Below are positions 46,881 to 55,926 of a stretch of 64,000 nucleotides of DNA, piece by piece. The position numbers and the translations under genes are program-made. Location of the stretch: positions 67,200 through 131,199 of the forward strand of contig NZ_AZFX01000038.1 of NCBI RefSeq assembly GCF_001435835.1, read 5' to 3'. Source of the stretch: Lapidilactobacillus concavus DSM 17758. GTDB lineage: Bacteria; Bacillota; Bacilli; Lactobacillales; Lactobacillaceae. Numbering within the stretch: the first letter of the stretch is position 1; the number at the start of each line of letters is the position of its first letter. The notes beneath the pieces were generated by a model, which did no database searches, had not been told where the DNA came from, and saw only the letters and a list, made by a program, of their open reading frames with translations.

Positions 46881-47108
46881 GCGTTCCTCCAAAAGTTTCG
46901 TCTATTTAATTCCTGCAAAGGACAAACCCTTATTAGTGCTTATTATAGTTGAAAATCATCGAACTGACCACAAAAAAGTTATTCTCCTCTATTTTTCAAC
47001 GATTTTCGACCAATTCTTAGTATTTAACTAAAATAATTCATTAACATTGCTTTTTCGCGCAGAAAAATAGAAAATGAAACTAAGTATGATTCTTGAGGTT
47101 GAAAACAG

Positions 47109-47675
47109 ATGAATAAACAGCAAACAAAACAAGAAGAAACCAGTTTTGGCCGGTGGTTAATTGAAATGATCGCACTCGCGGTTGTTCTATTTGCAGGTGT
47201 TCAGCTCATCTTTCACTATGTCTTGGCAAAAGATGTCGTTTCTGGACCATCCATGGAAACAAACTTCAACGATGGCGATCGTCTGATTACTTATCGCCTC
47301 GGCAAAATCAAACGTGGTTCTGTCGTTATTTTGGATGCACCGAATAATCCTGGAACACTCTATATTAAACGTGTCATTGGTTTACCTGGTGACAAGGTGG
47401 AGGCCAAGAACGATCAAGTCTACATCAATGGCAAAGCCTTGAAGGAGTCATACCTGACGAAATACGCCGTAAGCGGTAATTTTACGGCAGATTTTTCGCT
47501 ACAATCACTATTCAATCAATCAACAGTGCCTGAAGATAGTTATTTCGTTCTTGGAGATAATCGTCCCATTTCTAAGGATAGTCGAAAAATTGGCTTCATC
47601 AAAAAATCAGCCATCAAAGGCGTGGTTCGATTCCGTTATTGGCCACTCAATAAGATTCAAATATTCACCAACTAA
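47109..47675 (+). CDS. lepB: Signal peptidase I
   Basis: A 188-residue type I signal peptidase with one N-terminal membrane helix (about 18-40). Catalytic Ser48 lies in SGPSMETNF and the general base Lys87 in YIKRVIGLPGD; the box with FVLGDNRPISKDSR closes the active site. It removes signal peptides outside the membrane. It has only a weak ribosome binding site (TTGAGG). Confidence 0.94.
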   Translation: MNKQQTKQEETSFGRWLIEMIALAVVLFAGVQLIFHYVLAKDVVSGPSMETNFNDGDRLITYRLGKIKRGSVVILDAPNNPGTLYIKRVIGLPGDKVEAKNDQVYINGKALKESYLTKYAVSGNFTADFSLQSLFNQSTVPEDSYFVLGDNRPISKDSRKIGFIKKSAIKGVVRFRYWPLNKIQIFTN

Positions 47676-47701
47676 TCCAACTGATAACAAATCCGATCAG
47701 A

Positions 47702-47742
47702 AAAAGGGCTTTGAAACGCGTGATACGTTTCAAAGCCCTTTT
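47702..47742. terminator. Bidirectional terminator between lepB and efp
   Basis: A perfect 17-bp stem (AAAAGGGCTTTGAAACG and its complement) with a seven-base loop lies between two converging genes. Confidence 0.95.
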
Positions 47743-47771
47743 AATTCAAAAAAAATTTAACAATCATTAAT

Positions 47772-48332
47772 CTAGTTTGCTGCGCGGCCTTTGTATTCAC
47801 CGCTCGTGGTATTAATAGTAATTTTTTCACCGCTCTTGATGAAATCTGGCACGTTAACAATCAAACCTGTCTCAAGCGTTGCAGGCTTACCACCACCTGT
47901 GACACTACCACCTTTAATTGAGGGTTGCGTTTCAGTCACGGTTAAATCAACCGTACTTGGCAAAGTGATCCCAATAACTTCTGTACCATAGAATTGAATC
48001 TGCACGATGGTATTTTCCAATAAGTATTTAAGTTCGTTTTCGATACTATCAACGCCAACTTCATACTGCTCGTAAGTCGTGGTATCCATGAAATAGGCAA
48101 TTTCGTCTTGAGTATACAAGTATTGCACTTCTTTCATGTCCAAAGTTGCAGGTTCGATCTTCTCACTTGGACGCATCGTTGTTTGGACTGTTGACCCAGC
48201 TCGAACATCATAGAGTTTCATCTGCATCACAGTATTGCCCTTGCCGGGTTTATGATGATTGCTTTCCAAAACTTTAATCAACTTACCATCTTTGATAAAC
48301 GTCATACCAGCTTTTAAATTAATTGCTTCCAA
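47772..48332 (-). CDS. efp: Elongation factor P
   Basis: A 186-residue three-domain EF-P that relieves ribosome stalling at polyproline stretches. The tip loop HHKPGKGN carries the lysine (Lys31) that is modified in many bacteria. I choose TTG 48332 (GGAGAG upstream), giving [12 protein letters not shown], which fits the family; an upstream TTG in frame is part of the ribosome binding site. No modification enzyme is encoded nearby. Confidence 0.95.
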   Translation of the reverse strand: MEAINLKAGMTFIKDGKLIKVLESNHHKPGKGNTVMQMKLYDVRAGSTVQTTMRPSEKIEPATLDMKEVQYLYTQDEIAYFMDTTTYEQYEVGVDSIENELKYLLENTIVQIQFYGTEVIGITLPSTVDLTVTETQPSIKGGSVTGGGKPATLETGLIVNVPDFIKSGEKITINTTSGEYKGRAAN

Positions 48333-48561
48333 AATATCTCTCCTCAATGTTCACATTTTTAACGCTAAATCTGACTCACGTTTTTTGTGAATGATGACCA
48401 TACAGGGGTTATTGTAACATACTCCGAACCGACCACCTAATTATGCCTGTATCCCTTTCCAAGTTACCTCAAAACATCCTCGTGAACAACGTGTAACTTT
48501 GTTATAATGACCTGGTAGTAAATCAAACGCTTTAATGATAGATGACAAAGGAGTTTAACTC

Positions 48562-49176
48562 ATGACAACTGAACAAGATTTAATGCTTGCAGGTAAATTA
48601 TATCGATCGGGTGACGCAGAAATTGCACAGTTAAGACAACGTGCCCAAGGATTCACCCGTCGTTATAACGCCACGACAGAATTGAATACCGTCGAACGTA
48701 AAAAATTACTAGCTGAATACCTTGATGTTCCCTCTAATGATGCCTACATTGAGACACCACTTCACCTTGACTACGGCTTCAATGTTCATCTTGGTAAAAA
48801 CTTCTATGGAAATTATGAACTGATTATCCTTGATACTGCCGCCGTTACCATTGGTGACAATGTCATGATTGGCCCTCGTGTTAGTCTGCTCACAGCGGGG
48901 CACCCAACACCCGTCGACATCCGTAATTCTGGAATTGAATATGGTCATCCAATCACGATTGGTAACAACGTCTGGATTGGCGGCAATGTCGTCGTCAACC
49001 CCGGCGTCACCATCGGCGATAACAGCGTTATTGGTTCTGGATCGGTCATTACGAAAGATATTCCAGCAAATACAATTGCTGTTGGAAATCCTTGCCATAT
49101 TTTAAGAGAAATTTCCGATCAGGATCGCGAAATCTGGGAACGGCAAGCACAAGAATATCATCAGTTGATAGGGTAA
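48562..49176 (+). CDS. Sugar O-acetyltransferase (maltose/galactoside acetyltransferase family)
   Basis: A 204-residue left-handed beta-helix acetyltransferase. After an N-terminal Mac domain come hexapeptide repeats (IGDNVMIGPRVSLLTAGHP, ITIGNNVWIGGNVVVNPGVTIGDNSVIGSGSVITKDIP) and the catalytic His in TAGHP. It transfers acetyl from acetyl-CoA to a sugar. A GGAG site precedes the ATG, and the stop lies six bases before the next gene, indicating an operon. Confidence 0.92.
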   Translation: MTTEQDLMLAGKLYRSGDAEIAQLRQRAQGFTRRYNATTELNTVERKKLLAEYLDVPSNDAYIETPLHLDYGFNVHLGKNFYGNYELIILDTAAVTIGDNVMIGPRVSLLTAGHPTPVDIRNSGIEYGHPITIGNNVWIGGNVVVNPGVTIGDNSVIGSGSVITKDIPANTIAVGNPCHILREISDQDREIWERQAQEYHQLIG

Positions 49177-49182
49177 ATACCA

Positions 49183-49980
49183 ATGACAGTCAAACTAATT
49201 GCTACAGACATGGATGGCACGTTCTTAGATGATCAAAAACAATACGATCACGATTACTTCGATCGATTATACACAGAGATGCTACGACAACACATTCAAT
49301 TCGTTGTCGCAAGTGGTAACCAGTATGAGCAACTCGCTTCTTTCTTCGGCGACTATCCAGATATTATTTATGTTGCAGAGAATGGTGCCTATCTACGAAC
49401 CACGCAGCAAGTTTTTAACTATTCAAGTTTCACGCCATCGCGAGTTAAGGCGATTCTCGCTATCTTAACTCGAATTTCCGAAATTGATTTACTCGTGGCT
49501 GGCAAGAAGAGCGCCTATGTTCTAAAAAGCGCTACACCTAGTTTCATCGACATTTCACAGCTCTATTATCACCAACTCACCGTGATCGACCAGTATGATG
49601 AAATCAACGATGATGTTTTTAAATTCGGAATTAGTTGTCCGCTTGACCGAACTGAAGAATTCGTGCAAAGATTCCACGATGCCTTAGGCAGCCTTGGCAC
49701 TCCAACTTCTAGTGGTCATGGCGATATCGACATCATTCAGCCTGGTATTCATAAAGCCAACGGCCTGAAACATGTTGGTGAATTACTGACGCTCGATTTA
49801 TCCGAGATGGTCGCTTTTGGTGATGGCGGTAATGATCTTGAAATGCTCCAGGAAGTCGGTTTGGGCGTGGCTATGGCTAATGCTCCACTTAATATTCAAA
49901 AAGCCGCTAATGACCTTACAGGAACGAATAATGAACAAGGCGTTCTGACTTATATCGACCGCCTGTTACATGCAAATTGA
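49183..49980 (+). CDS. HAD-superfamily phosphatase, Cof type
   Basis: A 265-residue class IIB HAD hydrolase: ATDMDGTFLDD at the start, ASGNQYEQL as motif II, the Lys in IQPGIHKANGL and the late FGDGGNDLEML motif. It probably dephosphorylates a sugar phosphate. Its start is just downstream of the acetyltransferase stop, with GATAGGGTAA as the ribosome binding region. Confidence 0.93.
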   Translation: MTVKLIATDMDGTFLDDQKQYDHDYFDRLYTEMLRQHIQFVVASGNQYEQLASFFGDYPDIIYVAENGAYLRTTQQVFNYSSFTPSRVKAILAILTRISEIDLLVAGKKSAYVLKSATPSFIDISQLYYHQLTVIDQYDEINDDVFKFGISCPLDRTEEFVQRFHDALGSLGTPTSSGHGDIDIIQPGIHKANGLKHVGELLTLDLSEMVAFGDGGNDLEMLQEVGLGVAMANAPLNIQKAANDLTGTNNEQGVLTYIDRLLHAN

Positions 49981-50013
49981 AACAGTCACTAGAAACTAAG
50001 TGAGGACCATAAA

Positions 50014-50063
50014 AAGCGCCCCGTAATCATGAGATATTAGTCTCACGGTTACGGGGCGCTTCA
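50014..50063. terminator. Bidirectional terminator
   Basis: AAGCGCCCCGTAA pairs with TTACGGGGCGCTT, and inner GAGA/TCTC extends the stem. It lies between the converging HAD and MFS genes. Confidence 0.92.
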
Positions 50064-50104
50064 CATATAACACAGCCAAATCACTTGGCTTTTGATTGAT
50101 TCGA

Positions 50105-51304
50105 CTACGATTGACGACGATTTGTCTGTCGTTTAATACCAGAAGTCATGAATACAACCGTGAAGACGGCTATCAACACAGCTGAGAAAATAAATAAAAT
50201 TGGATACGTAAAGGATTCGATAATCAACGCACCGATCAACGGTCCCACCGCACGTCCTGCTGACGCAGATAGTGCCACTAAGCCTTGATAACGCCCCTTT
50301 TCTGCAAACGAAGCGCGTTCGTTGACAAAAGTTGAAACAGCTGGGAACGCGATAATTTCACCAATCGTTAGCACAGACATCGCCAGCACAAACCAAGCAA
50401 ATTGTTTTGCAAAAAGTAAAATCAAAAATGACGTGCAAAACAAGAAAAAGCCGGTATACAAGCGTCCACGCAAATGTTTAAGCAGAAAATCATCAAAGTG
50501 GGTTAACAGTGGCTGCAGCACGACAATCAAAACAGCATTGACCGTCCAAAGGTGACTATATAATTTCACGTCCATTCCCAAGTGAATCATATAAGCAGAA
50601 ATATTGCTCTGCCACTGTTCGTAAGCTACCCATGAAACGAATAACGTCAAGAGCAACAGAATAATCGGTAACTTTTCGCGGGTGCGTTCTAGTCGATCAG
50701 AAACCACTGCGGCATGTTGTTTAGCAGCTTGCTTACTCTGATCGAGTTGACGAAAAGTAATCAGTGCCATCACAAAAAAGAGCACGAATAAGACAAACGC
50801 AATCGTGAAAATATACTGGATTCCCAGGGGTAAAATATATCCAACAATCAACGATCCGAATACTAATCCGAGGTTACTCGTAAAATAAAGGACATTAAAA
50901 ACGTAACTGGGCTGGCGACTTTTTACTAACGTGGCAATTGAATTAATCCCAGTTGCAACAATGCCATTCCCCAAGCCAAGCGTCACTAACAAAATGGCAT
51001 ATGTCGGCCAACCATGCCAAAAAATCAAGAGTCCCGTGGAAATCGTCGCAATCGCAATTCCACCTAGAATCGTCAAATACGGCCACCAATGGTCAAATAA
51101 CCAGCCGCCTAAATAGTTGCCGATCATTGTAAAACCGGAGTTGAACAATAAAACAATTCCCGCAACCGTCAATGTTTCGTGTAAATACTCATGCATATAA
51201 ATTGTCGTCAGTGGCCAAATAAAGCTGATCCCCGTGTTAATAATTAATGAACCAATAAAAAGCCACCTTAACTTAATCGGATCTTGCCGCAACTTTTCAT
51301 ACAC
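50105..51304 (-). CDS. MFS transporter
   Basis: A 399-residue major facilitator with about twelve membrane helices, a large charged loop after helix 6 (RQLDQSKQAAKQHAA) and the motif NYLGGWLFDHWW after helix 2. It resembles multidrug or peptide-exporter-type MFS proteins; the substrate cannot be named. Monocistronic on the minus strand. Confidence 0.88.
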   Translation of the reverse strand: MYEKLRQDPIKLRWLFIGSLIINTGISFIWPLTTIYMHEYLHETLTVAGIVLLFNSGFTMIGNYLGGWLFDHWWPYLTILGGIAIATISTGLLIFWHGWPTYAILLVTLGLGNGIVATGINSIATLVKSRQPSYVFNVLYFTSNLGLVFGSLIVGYILPLGIQYIFTIAFVLFVLFFVMALITFRQLDQSKQAAKQHAAVVSDRLERTREKLPIILLLLTLFVSWVAYEQWQSNISAYMIHLGMDVKLYSHLWTVNAVLIVVLQPLLTHFDDFLLKHLRGRLYTGFFLFCTSFLILLFAKQFAWFVLAMSVLTIGEIIAFPAVSTFVNERASFAEKGRYQGLVALSASAGRAVGPLIGALIIESFTYPILFIFSAVLIAVFTVVFMTSGIKRQTNRRQS

Positions 51305-51417
51305 CCCTCAATTTGCTTCTCTACCTAGACTATCGCGAGATGACCCCAAAAAGCAACTCATTTCGTTAAAAACAATTGATCGTTGTATAATTTGTTGCAA
51401 ATAATGAGAACTGCACA

Positions 51418-51456
51418 TAAAAAATACGTTGAATAAACGAACTGTTCAACGTATTT
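51418..51456 (-). terminator. Terminator of the metal/Dps operon
   Basis: On the minus strand AAATACGTTGAA pairs with TTCAACGTATTT over an 11-base loop and continues into a T-run, 30 bp after the Dps-like gene. Confidence 0.92.
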
Positions 51457-51485
51457 CATTGGGGGGCAATTTAAAAAGAATTTAT

Positions 51486-52046
51486 CTAGTCGTCATCGTC
51501 ATCATCGTCAACTTCAACTAGACCTTCCCAAGCGGTTTTACCTAATAATGCTTGAAGTTGGCGTGTTTGACGATTGTTATAACCACGCATCTCAGTGAGA
51601 TAAGCAGCTAAAGCAGGACGATGTTCGCGTTGTGCCAGAATAATCGCACGATCGATAAACATATCTGCGGTCACAAAGTCTTGTGCGGTTGTCGCAACGA
51701 TTTCTGAAGCAGCCATATATTTAAAACGTGCATCCTCAGATAACTTCGTGTATTTCGTGTATTCAGCGACGGTTGAAGGTGGCAATTCATTTTCATCCAA
51801 AAGTACTGCTGCTAATTCATCGAGTTGACGGCGATTCTGCTCAATTAACTTCGTGTAGAATTCTTGCAACTGCAATGTTTGTTCACCCTTAAGATACCAG
51901 AGCGCTTGGTGCAGCTTTACATCGAAATACCAGAGGTTAGCAACAATATGCCCGCTCATGGCACCCGCTGTTGGTTTGTGGTGATCGATATCAGCCTGTT
52001 TAAGTTCGGCCTGATATTTAGCTTCAATCTGTTCTTGATTTGACAT
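51486..52046 (-). CDS. Dps-like ferritin-fold protein with poly-Asp tail
   Basis: A 186-residue four-helix ferritin-like protein that aligns with Dps by its first helices (NLWYFDVKLHQALWYLKG). In Dps the ferroxidase site uses HxxHW-type histidines, a later His and the D/E pair of DEIAER; here the second His is Leu (HQALW), FxxLH reads LQLQEF and the Glu is lost (LDELAAVLL), so iron oxidation is doubtful. The C-terminus is a run of seven Asp. It lies last in a minus-strand row with a CopZ-like chaperone and a P1B ATPase, suggesting a metal-related role. Confidence 0.8.
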   Translation of the reverse strand: MSNQEQIEAKYQAELKQADIDHHKPTAGAMSGHIVANLWYFDVKLHQALWYLKGEQTLQLQEFYTKLIEQNRRQLDELAAVLLDENELPPSTVAEYTKYTKLSEDARFKYMAASEIVATTAQDFVTADMFIDRAIILAQREHRPALAAYLTEMRGYNNRQTRQLQALLGKTAWEGLVEVDDDDDDD

Positions 52047-52128
52047 GAAATTTCCTCCTATGTGATTAAATGTTATCTACAACGACATCAAGTCAGTCAT
52101 TTGCGATACTCAATCCAGCCAAAACGAC

Positions 52129-52359
52129 TTATAAATCTTTAACTTTAACTTTTTCAACTTCATAACCTAATTTCGTGACGACATCGCTTAATTTCTCAGC
52201 ACTTGTCACTTGATCATCAATATCAGCCTTCACCTTTCCGGCATTGAATAAAACTTTGACTTCACCAACGCCAGGTTCTGCTTTAACGGCCGTTTCAATT
52301 TTAGTCAAGCAAGACGGGCAAGTTAACGCATCGAGTTGTAAAATTACTTTTTTATTCAT
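52129..52359 (-). CDS. Heavy-metal-associated (CopZ/MerP-like) chaperone
   Basis: A 76-residue HMA-fold protein with the metal-binding pair Cys14 and Cys17 in LTCPSCLTKIE (canonical GMTCxxC is altered to ALTCPSC). It probably hands a metal ion to the P-type ATPase encoded upstream, which has no HMA domain of its own. ATG 52359 follows AGAGAGGT; the frame opens 52 codons earlier into the ATPase gene. It has its own promoter with an FNR-type box. Confidence 0.9.
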   Translation of the reverse strand: MNKKVILQLDALTCPSCLTKIETAVKAEPGVGEVKVLFNAGKVKADIDDQVTSAEKLSDVVTKLGYEVEKVKVKDL

Positions 52360-52389
52360 TTTAATGACCTCTCTTTGATTGATAATTCT

Positions 52390-52431
52390 AGTATAGTGAA
52401 TCGATCTGTTTAAAAAATTGACGTGTGTCAA
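52390..52431 (-). promoter_or_regulatory. CopZ promoter with FNR/FLP-type box
   Basis: The palindrome TTGAC-N4-GTCAA (52418-52431) ends 22 bp before the -10 box TATACT (minus strand, 52390-52395), so its centre is near -41.5, the class II activator position of CRP/FNR proteins. No good -35 box is present. The layout repeats that upstream of the ATPase. Confidence 0.75.
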
Positions 52432-52465
52432 GTTTGTAAAATTATTTTGAGTTTTATTGCGTGGC

Positions 52466-54367
52466 TTAACCGTGAACGACTTCTGGCGCCAGCTTAGCGT
52501 CATTCTTTTTGCCAAAGTTAATCAAGCGCATGGCGTTAAAAATGACCACGAGAATACTTGCCTCATGAACAAACATACCGCTTGCCATATAGATGAATCC
52601 GGCAATAAGTCCAATGAGTAAGAAGGCAACAACCGCAATCGCAATTGTGACGTTTTCGCGAGTATTAAGCACAGTCTTCTTCGCGAGTTTGTAGGCATGA
52701 ACTAATGCAGCAAAACTAGACTGCATCAATACGACATCTGACGTTTCAATCGCAACATCCGTTCCACTTCCCATTGCGATTCCAATATCTGCCGTTGCCA
52801 GTGAGGGACTATCATTGATGCCATCACCAACAAATGCGACATGGCGTCCTTGATCTTGGAATTGTTTAACATACTCAACTTTTTGATCAGGTAATAGTTC
52901 AGCGTGAACTTCATCGATCCCTAATTGCTGCGCGACATAATTAGCAGTTACCTGATTGTCACCAGTTAGCATCACAAGGTGTTTCGCGCCGCCTGCCTTT
53001 AATGCAGCTAATTCTTCGGCAACTTCTGGGCGAATCACATCTGAAACACCAAACGTTGCGGCAATTTGGTCATCGATAGCAACAATCACAACTGAACTTC
53101 CCGTACCCTGAAGCTCCGTCAAGTCAGCACGTTGTTGTTCTGAGATCATCACTTGATGAGCCGTCATCAGTTTCATATTTCCAACTAAAACTTGATGATC
53201 TTCAATTTTAGCAATGATTCCTTGCCCCTTGACCGTTTGATTATCACGAATTGCTAAATTTCGATAGTCAATTTTTTGATCATCTGCATACTGCATGATA
53301 GCACGTCCAAGTGGGTGATCAGATAGCGTCTCAACTTTAGCTGTTAATGCCAGCGTTTGTTTAAAATCGTCGTTATAACGCTTGGTTGCTGAAACAGAAG
53401 TTGATCCCTTAGTTAAAGTACCCGTCTTATCAAAAACAAACGTATCAATTTTTGCGAAGGTGTCCATCACTTCGCCACCCTTAATCAAAATACCTCGCTT
53501 AGCACCATTACCAATACCAGCAACGTTGGAAACCGGAGCACCGATGACTAAGGCACCCGGGCATCCAAGTACTAGAACCGTAATCGCAAGTTTGAAATCA
53601 CGAGAGAAAATAAAGACAGCCAAGGCAATTAACAATACGGCAGGTGTGTAAAACTGTGAAAAACGATCAATGAATTTTTCTGCGTGTGACTTTGTATCCT
53701 GTGCATCCTCAACAAGTTCAACGATTTTCGCAAAAGTCGTATCGTCACCAACTTTAGTCGCTTTAATTTTTAGGAAGCCATCGCTCAACATAGTACCTGA
53801 GAAAACTTCGTCGTCTAACGACTTGTTAACTTCTCGTGATTCACCGGTAACAGCCGCCTCATCCGCATAACCATTACCTTCAACAACGACACCATCAACA
53901 GGAATCGCTGCACCAGTTTTAACGAGGACAATGTCACCTTCATCTACATCGTCAATATCAACTTCTTCAATTGAACCATCTGATTGAACAATCTCTGCAG
54001 TCGTCGGCGCCATTTCAGTCAGTGACTTGATTGATTCGCGTGTTTTAGACAAAGTTTTCTGTTCAAGAAAATTCCCGAACAAGAATAAGAAAGTCACAAT
54101 CGCCGATTCATTGTACTCACCGATAATAAATGCGCCGACAACGGCAACTGTCACTAAGAATTCAATGCTAATGACTTTTGCGCGAATCGCCTGGTAGGCA
54201 TGAATCGCAATTGGGATCACCGCGATAATGGAAGCAACTGCCAAAAAGATCTGATAGAACACGGTACTGTTAATCAAATATTTGCTGAGAAATCCTGCAA
54301 CGATCAATGCTGCAGTGGTCCAAGTAATTTGTGTCGTGTGCTTTTGAATATATATTTGAAATTTCAT
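52466..54367 (-). CDS. Heavy-metal P1B-type ATPase with CPG motif
   Basis: A 633-residue metal-translocating ATPase with eight membrane helices, actuator TGES (174-177), phosphorylation motif DKTGT with Asp313, the SDHPL nucleotide motif, TGDN and GDGINDSP. The membrane metal site, usually CPC, reads CPG (269-271) within LGCPGALVIG. No N-terminal metal-binding domain is fused; the CopZ-like gene downstream may take that part. The metal is undetermined. ATG 54367 follows GAGGAG; 17 codons upstream are also open. Confidence 0.92.
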   Translation of the reverse strand: MKFQIYIQKHTTQITWTTAALIVAGFLSKYLINSTVFYQIFLAVASIIAVIPIAIHAYQAIRAKVISIEFLVTVAVVGAFIIGEYNESAIVTFLFLFGNFLEQKTLSKTRESIKSLTEMAPTTAEIVQSDGSIEEVDIDDVDEGDIVLVKTGAAIPVDGVVVEGNGYADEAAVTGESREVNKSLDDEVFSGTMLSDGFLKIKATKVGDDTTFAKIVELVEDAQDTKSHAEKFIDRFSQFYTPAVLLIALAVFIFSRDFKLAITVLVLGCPGALVIGAPVSNVAGIGNGAKRGILIKGGEVMDTFAKIDTFVFDKTGTLTKGSTSVSATKRYNDDFKQTLALTAKVETLSDHPLGRAIMQYADDQKIDYRNLAIRDNQTVKGQGIIAKIEDHQVLVGNMKLMTAHQVMISEQQRADLTELQGTGSSVVIVAIDDQIAATFGVSDVIRPEVAEELAALKAGGAKHLVMLTGDNQVTANYVAQQLGIDEVHAELLPDQKVEYVKQFQDQGRHVAFVGDGINDSPSLATADIGIAMGSGTDVAIETSDVVLMQSSFAALVHAYKLAKKTVLNTRENVTIAIAVVAFLLIGLIAGFIYMASGMFVHEASILVVIFNAMRLINFGKKNDAKLAPEVVHG

Positions 54368-54398
54368 CGTGTGCACTCCTCTTCGACTTGATGATTCT

Positions 54399-54440
54399 AG
54401 TTTATCCAGTTTACGCATTTAATAAATTGACCCTCGTCAA
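54399..54440 (-). promoter_or_regulatory. P1B ATPase promoter with FNR/FLP-type box
   Basis: TTGAC-N4-GTCAA (54427-54440) lies 22 bp from a -10 box TAAACT (54399-54404), with flanks matching the CopZ promoter (AAC before, TTT.TTAAA after, and AGAAT.ATCAA downstream on the minus strand). The centre is near -41.5. Confidence 0.75.
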
Positions 54441-54530
54441 GTTTCGAAAATAATCTCCAAGTCTTTTTCGACGCCACTTTTATTGAGTAGACCTATAATA
54501 AAGTTGAATCTAATGATGGAGGTAATTGAT

Positions 54531-54752
54531 ATGGCTGTAAATATTCAAACAGAACCTGAACTGTTGAATTTACGGATGAGTGAAGAGTTCGATTGGAGCG
54601 ACGATAAAGATATCGTTCGTGATGCGATTTGGAATCACATTATGGAAGCAAATAATCGTGACACAATCAAGACCGAAGAAGCCATGAAACCCTTCCTAGA
54701 CATGACCGACGATCAGGTTCGAGATTATGTTGAAAAGAATTTGAAGAAGTAA
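54531..54752 (+). CDS. Small hypothetical acidic protein
   Basis: A 73-residue product from ATG 54531 (GGAGGT upstream; 16 more codons are open but lack a site). It is acidic and predicted helical, with no cysteines, signal peptide or membrane segment. I do not recognise the family. It is divergent from the metal ATPase and ends at a clear terminator, so it is a real transcription unit. Confidence 0.7.
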   Translation: MAVNIQTEPELLNLRMSEEFDWSDDKDIVRDAIWNHIMEANNRDTIKTEEAMKPFLDMTDDQVRDYVEKNLKK

Positions 54753-54774
54753 TTCAATACAACCACAAACTCTC

Positions 54775-54804
54775 ACGAGACCAGCAAAGCTGGCCTCGTT
54801 TTTT
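54775..54804 (+). terminator. Terminator of the small acidic-protein gene
   Basis: CGAGACCAGC pairs with GCTGGCCTCG (one mismatch) over AAA and is followed by seven T. Confidence 0.92.
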
Positions 54805-54843
54805 TGGGTTCGTCAATAATGGAACATCAACATTTAAACTAAC

Positions 54844-54877
54844 AAAAAAAGCTGTCGCTATTTTCTAGCAACAACTT
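54844..54877 (-). terminator. Terminator of the TIM-barrel gene
   Basis: On the minus strand AAGTTGTTGCTA pairs with TAGCGACAGCTT and runs into seven T, 39 bp after the stop. Confidence 0.88.
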
Positions 54878-54915
54878 TTAAAACGACTAAAATAATGTGA
54901 CTCTCAGCAAACCTC

Positions 54916-55848
54916 TTATCGATTAATTGAGCGTGCCATGCGACTAATTGCGTGACGTTGGCCACGAATCGTCTTGCTTATTGTAAAGATATTTTCGACA
55001 GGTGCCAACCCACCATAACCTGCGTCCCCAATATGCTGGATATCGACACCACAAACCTTATTACGAATGGCAACATTTTCGATATAAGACGTTGAACCAC
55101 TCTCTTGACTTGTTCCGATTGTCGACATGACTAATGCACCAGCCTGATGAGCAATTTTGACAATTTCGGTCAATTCCGCATCCGTAAATTCAGGAACTGT
55201 CCCAACAGCCGGTACCAAAATCACATCTGCACCTGCATGAATAAATTCTTTAACGATCTCCGGCGAAACTAGCGGCTCGTTCACACCTGCAGCATGCATC
55301 TTGCCAGCGATGACTAAACCAGAAAAAACTTCTTTAGCAAGGATAATATTTTTAACGATTTGGTCATTAGTCACTCCCGTACCAGGATTACCTGTTAACA
55401 CGACAAAATTAAATCCTAACCGCTCTAACTCAGCTAACGTTTTACGAGACGCTGTGCGGCCTTCTGGAATCTGCAAACGATCTTCTAACATATCTGCGTC
55501 TGTATCGATAGGTTCAAGGTTCACGCCAACGGGTCTGCCGACTAAATGCTGTAAATCTGTAATAATTTTACCATCATGACGTGGCTTGGCCGAAGCTAAA
55601 GTCTCTTCACCAGGATATAATCCCATAATCATTGGATTGAGAACATCCATCCCATTCAATAAGATCAAATCGGCACCAAATGCTGCAGCAACCTCTGCAT
55701 TGGTAATGTCTTCGCCAACTGGTTCTGCAGTGACGACCTCTTCACTTAAGACGACACGGCCTTCGCTCGCCTTAATACTCTGCTTGAGTTCAGCAGCTTT
55801 CATCTTTAAAACTTCACTCGTATTCGCACTGATTAATCGTTTAACCAT
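54916..55848 (-). CDS. Predicted TIM-barrel protein, DUF7916-like
   Basis: About 310 residues without signal peptide or membrane helices. Alternating strands such as ADLILLNGMD, FVVLTGNPGTG, VIAGKMHAAG, ADVILVPAVGT and GALVMSTIGTS suggest a (beta/alpha)8 barrel. Similar proteins in lactobacilli are annotated as haloacid dehalogenase-like or PEP-phosphonomutase-like, but HAD motifs are absent. The second ATG (55848) suits the GGAGG spacing better than the first. The function is unknown. Confidence 0.75.
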   Translation of the reverse strand: MVKRLISANTSEVLKMKAAELKQSIKASEGRVVLSEEVVTAEPVGEDITNAEVAAAFGADLILLNGMDVLNPMIMGLYPGEETLASAKPRHDGKIITDLQHLVGRPVGVNLEPIDTDADMLEDRLQIPEGRTASRKTLAELERLGFNFVVLTGNPGTGVTNDQIVKNIILAKEVFSGLVIAGKMHAAGVNEPLVSPEIVKEFIHAGADVILVPAVGTVPEFTDAELTEIVKIAHQAGALVMSTIGTSQESGSTSYIENVAIRNKVCGVDIQHIGDAGYGGLAPVENIFTISKTIRGQRHAISRMARSINR

Positions 55849-55926
55849 CATTGCCTCCGAATTTTGATAAATTAGGAACTTTCAACCCCTATTCTACCAA
55901 AAATAACGCTAAAAAAACGCAATCAT

